The notes under the pieces were generated by a model that was given only the letters and a program-made list of their open reading frames with translations, did no database searches and was not told the origin of the DNA. A stretch of 64,000 nt of DNA. Origin: Cupriavidus malaysiensis. Its GTDB lineage: Bacteria; Pseudomonadota; Gammaproteobacteria; Burkholderiales; Burkholderiaceae. The stretch is from the NCBI RefSeq assembly GCF_001854325.1, contig NZ_CP017754.1, positions 682,001 to 746,000 on the forward strand. The letters are read 5' to 3'. Numbering within the stretch: position 1 is the stretch's first letter; each line of letters starts with the position of its first letter. Shown one piece after another: positions 54,502 through 61,866 of this stretch. A program made the translations under genes and the position numbers.

Positions 54502-55956
54502 TCAGGCGGCTCGCGTCGCCGGCTCCGCGGCGCGCATCGCATCGAAGAAGCGCCACAGCCCGGGCGCATCGCTGGTGGCCACATTGAAGCGGATCCATGG
54601 CGAGTCGGCCTCGTCGGGCTCGAAGTAGGAGCCCGGCGCCAGCCATACCCCGTGTTCCAGCGCCAGCCTGGCGAGGCGGTTGCCCGACAGCGCCGGCGCG
54701 GCGCGCGGGCCGTCCTGGGGCCGCAGCCTGGCCCAGGCGAACATGCCCCCCTCCGGCCGCAGCAGCAGTTCCAGCCCATGCCGTTCCATGGTTTCCGCGA
54801 TGCGGTCCTGCTGGGCCCGCAGCCGTTCGGCCAGCGCGGCGACGTGGCGTCCGTAGTGGCCGCTGGTCAGCACCGAGTAGACGAGCCGCTCGGTCACTTC
54901 CGACGAGGTCAGCCCGACGGCCATCTTGGTGCGGGCCAGCGCCTTGGCCAGCTCCGGGCTGGCCGCCAGGTAGCCCACCCGCAGCGAGGGCGCGATGGTC
55001 TTGGAGAAGCCGTTGATGTAGATCACGTGCGACAGCCCGTCCATGGCCGCCAGCATGGGCGAGCCGGCCGGCGCCAGTTCGCGGTAGATGTCGTCCTCCA
55101 CCACCAGCAACCGGTGGCGCTCGGCCAGTTGCAGCACGCGGTGCGCGTTCATGCTGGTCAGCGAGGCACCGGTCGGGTTCTGCAGCACGGTGTTGACGAA
55201 CAGCATGCGCGGCGCGTGCGCGCGGATGGCATCGTCCAGCGCATCGGTGTCGAGCCCGGCCGCGCCGCGCGGCACGCCGACCACGCGCAGGCCGGCCAGG
55301 CGCAGGATCTGCAGCAGGTTGCAGTAGCACGGCGCCTCCACCAGCACGGTGTCGCCCGGGCGCAGCAGCGTGCGCACCACCAGGTCGAGCGCCTGGGTGG
55401 CGCCCTGGGTCAGTACCACCTGGCGGGCCTGCACCGGCATGCCGTACTGGCCCAGGCCGGCGGCCACGTGTTCACGCAGGGCGCCGAAACCGAAGGGATG
55501 GCCGTAGCCGGACACCTGGGCGGCCGGTACGCGCGATGCTGCGCGCATGGCCTGATGCAGCCCCTCCTCGTTGAGCCAGTCGCCCGGCAGCCAGCCGGCG
55601 CCGGCCTTGATCGGCACGGAATGGTCGGCGAAGACATCCGACAGCAGCCAGGCGGCATTCAGTTCCGGGGTCTGCCAGTGCGGTGCCGGCGCCAGTCCCG
55701 CCGGCGCGTGCCGGTGCGCCACCGTGTAGCCGGAGCCGGCGCGCGCGCTCAGGTAGCCGAGCGCGGTCAGGCGGGCGTAGGCCTCGGCCACCGTGAAGGT
55801 GCTGACGCCGTGCTGCATCGCGAAGCGGCGCACCGAGGGCAGGGCGGCGCCGGCACGCAGCGCGCGGCGCTCGATCAGGGCGGCCACGCCGTTGACGATC
55901 TGTTCGGTCAGGGTCTCGCCGCCGCGGCGGCTGCGGTGCAGTTGCAGGGGGATCAT
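54502..55956 (-). CDS. MocR-type GntR/aminotransferase regulator
   Basis: A 484-residue regulator. The N-terminal winged HTH is ALRAGAALPSVRRFAMQHGV and STFTVAEAYARLTALGYL. It is fused to a fold-type I aminotransferase domain with the PLP lysine in YINGFSKTIAPSLRVGYLA and TQGATQALDLVVRTLLRPGD. MocR proteins use PLP as a sensing cofactor and usually control a divergent amino-acid gene. Here the divergent gene is an omega-aminotransferase 434 bases away. Confidence 0.92.
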   Translation of the reverse strand: MIPLQLHRSRRGGETLTEQIVNGVAALIERRALRAGAALPSVRRFAMQHGVSTFTVAEAYARLTALGYLSARAGSGYTVAHRHAPAGLAPAPHWQTPELNAAWLLSDVFADHSVPIKAGAGWLPGDWLNEEGLHQAMRAASRVPAAQVSGYGHPFGFGALREHVAAGLGQYGMPVQARQVVLTQGATQALDLVVRTLLRPGDTVLVEAPCYCNLLQILRLAGLRVVGVPRGAAGLDTDALDDAIRAHAPRMLFVNTVLQNPTGASLTSMNAHRVLQLAERHRLLVVEDDIYRELAPAGSPMLAAMDGLSHVIYINGFSKTIAPSLRVGYLAASPELAKALARTKMAVGLTSSEVTERLVYSVLTSGHYGRHVAALAERLRAQQDRIAETMERHGLELLLRPEGGMFAWARLRPQDGPRAAPALSGNRLARLALEHGVWLAPGSYFEPDEADSPWIRFNVATSDAPGLWRFFDAMRAAEPATRAA

Positions 55957-56055
55957 GGGACGCTGGTCGCGGTGGATGGCGGCGGATTGGCGGGGGACAT
56001 CGGTGGCACGAGGGGGCAGCGTGCGGCGGCCCGCGGCGGCTTGTGGCGCAAGCGG

Positions 56056-56321
56056 CCTGTACAGTCTACGCTGAGGGGGCGGTCGCCGTGAAGCCCCGGC
56101 ACATGGCCCGGCATGGCCATCGGTGTTGATGCGGCGCAGCGTGCAATCTCCCGGCCCGCGGGCTTTCCGGGCAGTGCCGGGGCGCCGGGGCCGCTGCGGC
56201 GCAGGCGGCCGGCGGCGCCATTGGGGCGAGTCGGGCCTGTACGCTTCGTGGTGCCTAAACTGTACGGTAAGGTGGAGATTTGCCAACCGTATATTCTGCC
56301 GGCCGGCGCCCGTCGGTACAG
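56056..56321. promoter_or_regulatory. repeated CTGTAC boxes between mocR and aminotransferase genes
   Basis: CTGTAC occurs at 56056-56061, 56237-56242 and 56260-56265; the last two start 23 bp apart in direct orientation, and GTACAG (inverse) is at 56316-56321. Direct half-site repeats spaced about two helical turns fit MocR binding. The rest of this 434-base gap holds no gene. Confidence 0.5.
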
Positions 56322-56390
56322 TGGCCGCATCCGGCATTTTCTGCCCCATTCAACGCGCGCCCGCGCATGCAATCGCTCCGAGGAGGACGT

Positions 56391-57722
56391 ATGGACGCTG
56401 CCAAGACCGTGATTCCCGATCTCGACGCCCTGTGGATGCCCTTTACCGCCAACCGCCAGTACAAGGCCGCGCCGCGCCTGCTGGCTTCGGCCAGCGGCAT
56501 GTACTACAGCACCCACGATGGCCGCAAGGTGCTGGACGCCTGTGCCGGGCTGTGGTGCGTGGCGGCCGGCCACTGCCGCACGGAGATCACCGAGGCGGTG
56601 GCCCGCCAGGTGCAGACCCTGGACTATGCGCCGCCCTTCCAGATGGGTCACCCGCTCGCCTTCGAGGCGGCCACCAAGGTGGCCGGCATCATGCCGGCGG
56701 GCCTGGACCGCATCTTCTTCACCAACTCGGGTTCGGAGTCGGTCGACACGGCGCTGAAGATCGCGCTCGCCTACCACCGCGCGCGCGGCGAAGGCCAGCG
56801 CACGCGCATCATCGGCCGCGAGCGCGGCTACCACGGCGTGGGCTTCGGCGGCATGGCGGTGGGCGGCATCGGTCCCAACCGCAAGATGTTCTCGGCCAAC
56901 CTGATGCCCGGCACCGACCACCTGCCGGCCACCCTCAACATCGCCGAGGCGGGCTTCTCCAAGGGGCAGCCGCAGTGGGGCGCCCACCTGGCCGATGACC
57001 TCGAGCGCATCCTGGCGCTGCACGACCCGTCCAACGTCGCCGCGGTGATCGTCGAGCCGCTGGCCGGCTCGGCCGGCGTGCTGGTGCCGCCGGTGGGCTA
57101 CCTGGAGCGCCTGCGCGAGATCACCAGCAAGCACGGCATCCTGCTGATCTTCGACGAGGTCATCACCGCCTTCGGGCGCCTGGGCGCGGCTACCGCGGCC
57201 GAGCGCTTCCAGGTGACCCCGGACCTGATCACCATGGCCAAGGCCATCAACAATGCCGCGGTGCCGATGGGCGCGGTGGCGGTCAAGCGCGAGGTGCATG
57301 ACGCCGTCGTCAACGCCGCCGCCGCCGGTGCCATCGAACTGCCGCACGGCTATACCTACTCGGCCCATCCGCTGGCCTGCGCGGCCGCCATCGCGGCGCT
57401 GGACATCTATGCGCGCGAAAACCTGTTCGGCCGCGCGGCCGCGCTGGCGCCGGCCTTCGAGGCGGCAGTGCATGGCGTGCGCGGTGCGCCGCACGTGAAG
57501 GACATCCGCAACCTGGGCATGGTCGCCGGCATCGAGCTGGAACCGCGCGCCGGCCAGCCCGGCGCACGCGGTTACGAGGCCTTCCTCAAGTGCCTGGAGC
57601 GCGGCGTGCTGGTGCGCTATACCGGAGACATCCTCGCCTTCTCGCCGCCGCTGATCATCGACGAGGCCCAGATCGGCGAGATCTTCGACACGGTGCGCAA
57701 GGTCCTGCAAGAGTTGGCGTAA
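56391..57722 (+). CDS. class III omega-aminotransferase (beta-alanine:pyruvate type)
   Basis: A 443-residue PLP enzyme. MPFTANRQYKAAPRLL near the N terminus, FFTNSGSESVDTALKIAL, GRERGYHGVGFGGMAVGG, IFDEVITAFGRLG and the PLP Lys in LITMAKAINNAAVPMGAV match beta-alanine:pyruvate transaminases. An AGGAGG site lies six bases before the ATG. No methylmalonate-semialdehyde dehydrogenase gene follows, unlike many beta-alanine operons. Likely controlled by the divergent MocR; substrate could also be another omega-amino acid or amine. Confidence 0.92.
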   Translation: MDAAKTVIPDLDALWMPFTANRQYKAAPRLLASASGMYYSTHDGRKVLDACAGLWCVAAGHCRTEITEAVARQVQTLDYAPPFQMGHPLAFEAATKVAGIMPAGLDRIFFTNSGSESVDTALKIALAYHRARGEGQRTRIIGRERGYHGVGFGGMAVGGIGPNRKMFSANLMPGTDHLPATLNIAEAGFSKGQPQWGAHLADDLERILALHDPSNVAAVIVEPLAGSAGVLVPPVGYLERLREITSKHGILLIFDEVITAFGRLGAATAAERFQVTPDLITMAKAINNAAVPMGAVAVKREVHDAVVNAAAAGAIELPHGYTYSAHPLACAAAIAALDIYARENLFGRAAALAPAFEAAVHGVRGAPHVKDIRNLGMVAGIELEPRAGQPGARGYEAFLKCLERGVLVRYTGDILAFSPPLIIDEAQIGEIFDTVRKVLQELA

Positions 57723-58313
57723 CGGCAGCGCGGCCTCCGCGCCGTGGCGCGCGCCGCCGCTGGGGCCGCGCCGCCGACCGATGTGCCTGACACCGCCACG
57801 GCGAGTCCGCCGCGCCGTGGCGATCGTCCCTGCAGCGGGGCGCTTCCTCCTGCCGCCCTCCGCCAGCGCGGCACCGTTTGTCTCCCTTTGTTCCTCCTTC
57901 GCGCCCCCTTCCCGCCACCCTTCCTCCTGCCGCCGCGATGCCGCACGGCTGCGATCGGTTGCCATTCCCCGCTTACCCCGCCAATGTGATGCCCGCGCGT
58001 CCCGCGCAGGAGTAAACTAGCGCGTTTTTGCCGCCGGCCCGGTTTCCAGGCCGGTGGCGCCGCCGCATCACGTAGCGCATCCGCCGCGATCCGGCCGGGC
58101 GCGCCGCGCGCATGCGGCACCAGCCGCCCGGGCCGCTGCGCCGGCCAGGGCGATTTCATTAGATAACCGGGGCCGGCATGCCAACAGCGTGCCGGCGCGA
58201 CGGACGGTCGACCAGGCTGCCGCGGACCCGGATGCCAATGCGCCCGCCGGACGTGCCGCCTTCACCGGGGCCGTCCAATGCGAACGCGGCGGCGGATGCA
58301 GGAGACCCTTTTC
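57723..58313. other. long intergenic region before the permease gene
   Basis: This 591-base stretch has no credible gene; its open frames are arginine/proline-rich composition artefacts. TAAACT at 58013-58018 may be a -10 element. It is followed by a CGTTTTTG run and a GCCGGCCC...GGCCGG hairpin, giving the permease mRNA a possible leader of about 290 nt. A second AT-richer point is ATTAGATAAC at 58158-58167. No known riboswitch was recognised. Confidence 0.5.
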
Positions 58314-59726
58314 ATGAGTTTGTTTCGTACCAAGGATATCGACGCCATGCTGGCCGAAAGCCGCGTGGGTGGACTGAAGAAAGTACTGGGTCCGCTGGAC
58401 CTGGTGCTGATGGGCATCGGCGCCATCGTCGGCACCGGCATCTTCGTGCTGACCGGTACCGGCGCCCTGACCGCCGGCCCGGCGCTGACGGTGTCCTTCG
58501 TCATCGCCGCCATGGCCTGCGGCTTCGCCGCGCTGTGCTACGCCGAGTTCGCCTCGGCGATTCCCGTGTCCGGCTCGATCTACACCTATAGCTATGCCAC
58601 CCTGGGCGAAATCATTGCCTGGATGATCGGCTGGGACCTGCTGCTCGAGTACGGGCTGGCCACCTCGGCGGTATCGGTGGGCTGGTCGGGCTACTTCCAG
58701 TCGCTCGCATCCGGCTTCGGCCTGCACCTGCCGGCGGCGCTCACCGCGGCCCCGGGCGCGGTGCCCGGCGTGCACACGGTGTTCAACCTGCCGGCCTTCC
58801 TCATCATGCTGGCCATCACCTGGGTGGTGTCCTACGGCGTGCGCGAGTCGGCTCGCATCAACAACCTGATGGTGGCCATCAAGATCGGCGTGGTGCTGCT
58901 GTTCATCGCCGTAGGCGTGTGGCACGTCAAGCCGGCCAACTGGCATCCGTTCGCGCCGTTCGGCTTCACTGGCATCTTCAATGCGGCGGCGCTGGTGTTC
59001 TTCGCCTTCATCGGCTTCGACGCCGTGACCTCGGCCGCCGAGGAAGTGCGCAACCCGCGCCGCGACCTGCCGATCGGCATCGTCGGCTCGCTCGCGGTCT
59101 GCACCGTGCTGTACGTGGTGGTGGCCGCCATCATGACCGGCATCGTGCCCTATGCCCGCTTCGCCGGCATCGACCACCCGGTCTCGCTGGCCTTGCAGGT
59201 CGCCGGCGAGAACTGGGTGGCGGGCTTCGTCGACCTCGGCGCCATCGTCGGCATGACCACGGTGATCCTGGTGATGACCTATGGCCAGACCCGCATCATC
59301 TTCGCCATGTCGCGCGACGGACTGCTGCCGGCCAGGCTGTCGTCGGTGCATCCGGTCCACGCCACGCCCTTTTTCGCCACCTGGACCGTGGGCATCGTCT
59401 TCGCGCTGATCGCGGCCTTCGTGCCGCTGGCGGTGCTGGCCGAGCTGATCAATATCGGCACGCTGTCGGCCTTCTCGCTGATCTCGATCGCGGTGCTGGT
59501 GCTGCGGCGCACGCGCCCGGACCTGCCGCGCGCCTTCCGCTGCCCCGGCGTGCCGGTGGTGCCGCTGCTGTCGGTCGCTTTCTGCGTGTTCCTGATGGCG
59601 CACCTCGAGCCGCTGACCTGGGTGGCTTTCCTGGTCTGGCTGGCGCTCGGCCTGGCCATCTACTTCCTCTACGCGCGCCGTAACGCCGTCCTGCACGGCA
59701 AGGCGCCGGCGCGCTCCGCCGGCTGA
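58314..59726 (+). CDS. APC superfamily amino acid permease (YfnA/CAT type)
   Basis: A 470-residue, 12-helix transporter. The signature GIGAIVGTGIFVLTGTGA in helix 1 forms the substrate carboxyl/amino site, and GFDAVTSAAEEVRNPRRDLP follows helix 6. MSLFRTKDIDAMLAE is the usual N terminus of cationic/neutral amino acid permeases. CAGGAGA lies eight bases before the ATG. Between two MocR genes and downstream of the aminotransferase it probably imports the amine or amino acid that enzyme uses. Confidence 0.92.
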   Translation: MSLFRTKDIDAMLAESRVGGLKKVLGPLDLVLMGIGAIVGTGIFVLTGTGALTAGPALTVSFVIAAMACGFAALCYAEFASAIPVSGSIYTYSYATLGEIIAWMIGWDLLLEYGLATSAVSVGWSGYFQSLASGFGLHLPAALTAAPGAVPGVHTVFNLPAFLIMLAITWVVSYGVRESARINNLMVAIKIGVVLLFIAVGVWHVKPANWHPFAPFGFTGIFNAAALVFFAFIGFDAVTSAAEEVRNPRRDLPIGIVGSLAVCTVLYVVVAAIMTGIVPYARFAGIDHPVSLALQVAGENWVAGFVDLGAIVGMTTVILVMTYGQTRIIFAMSRDGLLPARLSSVHPVHATPFFATWTVGIVFALIAAFVPLAVLAELINIGTLSAFSLISIAVLVLRRTRPDLPRAFRCPGVPVVPLLSVAFCVFLMAHLEPLTWVAFLVWLALGLAIYFLYARRNAVLHGKAPARSAG

Positions 59727-59744
59727 CGGGCCCGCCCCGCCGCG

Positions 59745-61151
59745 TCAGCCGCGGGACCCGGCCTCGCGCAGGAAGGCCTGGGCCCGCGGCTCCTCCACAT
59801 AGGCCGCGTTGATGCGCACCCAGGGCGTGGTCTCGCCGCCCGGGCGGAAGAAGTTGCCCGGCGCCAGCGCGATATCGTAGCGTTCGCCCAGGCGGGTCAG
59901 CTCGCGCGAGTCCGCCATGCCAGGCGGTCGCGCCCACAGGAAGTTGCCGCCCGCCGGTTCGCAGAACACCTCCCAGCCGCAGCCGTGCAGCCGCTGTACC
60001 GCGCCCGCCAGGGTCTGGCGCACGCGCAGGCGCAGGCGTTCGACATACTTGCGGTAGGCGCCGCGCTCCAGCAGTGCCGCCGTCACCGCCTCGGCGAACT
60101 GCGAGCCCGCCACGCTGGTCAGCACCTTGACGTCCACCAGGTCCTTGACCAGGCGCTTGTCCGCCACCACGTAGCCCACCCGCAGCGAAGCTGACACGGT
60201 CTTGGAGAAGCCGCCCACGTAGATCACGTGCTCGAGCTGGTCGAGCGTGGCCAGGCGGTCGGTGAAATGGGTCTGGAAGTCCGAGAAGATGTCGTCCTCG
60301 ACGAAGCGGAAGCCATGGCGCCGCGCCAGTTCCAGCAACCGGAACGCGACCGGCGGCGCCAGCGTGGAGCCGGTCGGGTTCTGCAGCACGCTGTTGGTGA
60401 AGAACAGCTTGGGCCGGTGCTCGCGCAGCAGTGCCTCGGCGGCATCCGGGTCGGGGCCGTCCGGCGTCTGCGGCACGCCGACCAGCCGCACGCCGTGCAG
60501 CCGCAGCAGGCCGAACAGGTTGTAGTAGCCGGGGTCCTCGACGAAGACGGTGTCGCCAGGCTTGAGCAGGTGGCGCACGATCAGGTCCAGCGCCTGGCTG
60601 GCGCCGGTGGTGATCAGCACCTGCGGCAGTTCTGCGCCGATGCCGAGCTGGCGTACCCGCGTCAGGACCTGCTGGCGCAGTTCGGCATGGCCGAGCGGGG
60701 TGGCGTAGTGGATCACGCTGTCGATGTCGGTGCGCGACACCTGGCGGATCGCCTGGGTCAGTCCTTCCACGTCGCGCCAGCTCTCGGGGACGAAGCCGCC
60801 GGCCAGCTTGAGCGTGCCGCTGGGGTGGTGGAACTGCTCGATGATGTGATCGGAGAGATCCTCGGCCAGGCTGGGATCCGACCAGCCGCGCCCGGCGCGC
60901 CGCGTCAGCGGGCTGTCGGCGACGAAGAAGCCGGAGCCCTGGCGCGAGTCGAGCAGGCCCTGCGAGACCAGGCGATCGTAGGCCTCGATCACCGGGAAGC
61001 GGCTGATGCCGTGTTCGGACGCCATCTGCCGGATCGAAGGCAGGCGCGTGCCGGGGCGGGCGTCGTGCGAGCCGAGCCAGTTCTTGACGGCGAGGATGAT
61101 CTGCTCGGTCAGCGGCACGCCGCCGGCGGGGTCGAGGCTCAGTTTCAGCAT
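59745..61151 (-). CDS. second MocR-type GntR/aminotransferase regulator
   Basis: A 468-residue fusion: winged HTH at about residues 15-75 (DARPGTRLPSIRQMASEHGI, SRFPVIEAYDRLVSQGLL) and an aminotransferase-like domain with PLP Lys in YVGGFSKTVSASLRVGYVV. TTGASQALDLIVRHLLKPGD is intact. Only moderately similar to the MocR at 54502-55956. Convergent with the permease gene and divergent from the DUF2917 gene. Confidence 0.92.
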   Translation of the reverse strand: MLKLSLDPAGGVPLTEQIILAVKNWLGSHDARPGTRLPSIRQMASEHGISRFPVIEAYDRLVSQGLLDSRQGSGFFVADSPLTRRAGRGWSDPSLAEDLSDHIIEQFHHPSGTLKLAGGFVPESWRDVEGLTQAIRQVSRTDIDSVIHYATPLGHAELRQQVLTRVRQLGIGAELPQVLITTGASQALDLIVRHLLKPGDTVFVEDPGYYNLFGLLRLHGVRLVGVPQTPDGPDPDAAEALLREHRPKLFFTNSVLQNPTGSTLAPPVAFRLLELARRHGFRFVEDDIFSDFQTHFTDRLATLDQLEHVIYVGGFSKTVSASLRVGYVVADKRLVKDLVDVKVLTSVAGSQFAEAVTAALLERGAYRKYVERLRLRVRQTLAGAVQRLHGCGWEVFCEPAGGNFLWARPPGMADSRELTRLGERYDIALAPGNFFRPGGETTPWVRINAAYVEEPRAQAFLREAGSRG

Positions 61152-61212
61152 GGAGGGCGGTGCGCAAGGCCCCGGCAGCGGCCGGCGGCGGAAAGTGTCA
61201 GCAGAAACCACT

Positions 61213-61247
61213 GAACAGTTCATGGAAAACTGTTCGCAACTGTGCAT
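61213..61247. promoter_or_regulatory. palindrome and repeats upstream of the second mocR
   Basis: Perfect 8-bp inverted repeat GAACAGTT-N7-AACTGTTC (61213-61220 / 61228-61235), followed at once by a direct copy of the right half (AACTGTGC, 61238-61245) with a 10-bp period. It lies between the divergent mocR (start 61151) and DUF2917 gene (start 61322). The mix of inverted and direct half sites is typical of MocR operators. Confidence 0.6.
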
Positions 61248-61321
61248 GGGATTGTAGTGCGCCGTATGAATAATGGAAGGCCGGTGAATCAGCAGGCAAG
61301 GCGAACGGCAAGGAGGCGATC

Positions 61322-61660
61322 ATGCGCGAACTACGGACCTACGAACTCGACGGAGCGGGGATACCCGTGAGCTGGCGCGTGCGCCACGGCGAGCGCGTCA
61401 CCGCGCTGGCCGGCCGCCTCTGGCTGACCCTGGAGGGGGGCAGCGCCGACATCTGGCTGCGCCCTGGCGAAAGCTTCGACCCGCCCGAGGGCGACCGCGT
61501 GTGGCTGTCGGCCGAGCGCGGCGGCGCCCGCTTCGAGCTGGCCTATACGCCGGCCGCGCTGTCGTGGCGCCGCCTGCTGTTCGCGGCGCTGCTGCTCGCG
61601 CGCCGGCTGCGCGCGCCGCGCACGGCCGCTTTCGGCGACTGCCCGCAAAGCGGGCGCTGA
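61322..61660 (+). CDS. DUF2917 domain protein
   Basis: A 112-residue protein. A cupin-like DUF2917 core has the pattern GRLWLTLEGGSADIWLRPGESF, then VWLSAERGGARFEL. A basic, partly hydrophobic C-terminal tail (RRLLFAALLLARRLRAPR) follows. Function unknown. It is divergent from mocR; an AAGGAGG-like site (AAGGAGGCG) precedes the ATG. Confidence 0.85.
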   Translation: MRELRTYELDGAGIPVSWRVRHGERVTALAGRLWLTLEGGSADIWLRPGESFDPPEGDRVWLSAERGGARFELAYTPAALSWRRLLFAALLLARRLRAPRTAAFGDCPQSGR

Positions 61661-61866
61661 AGGGCGAAACGAGGCGCGAACGGAAGCGAGGCGCGAACGG
61701 CAGCGCGTACCGGCCCGCTCCCGGCCCCCTGTGACGCTGGCGCCAGCGTCATATAATCGACCGCACAGTCCCACCACGACGAGCCCCGAGCCGCCGCAGA
61801 GCGGCGCATCCCGCGCGGATGCGCCCGCCGTGCGCGCGGACCGGCACACCGCACAGGGGTGGAGAC

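Noticed and set aside
57744..58020. Arg/Pro-rich frames in the long gap before the permease
   Set aside because: Low-complexity translation of GC-rich DNA, no start signals or family resemblance.
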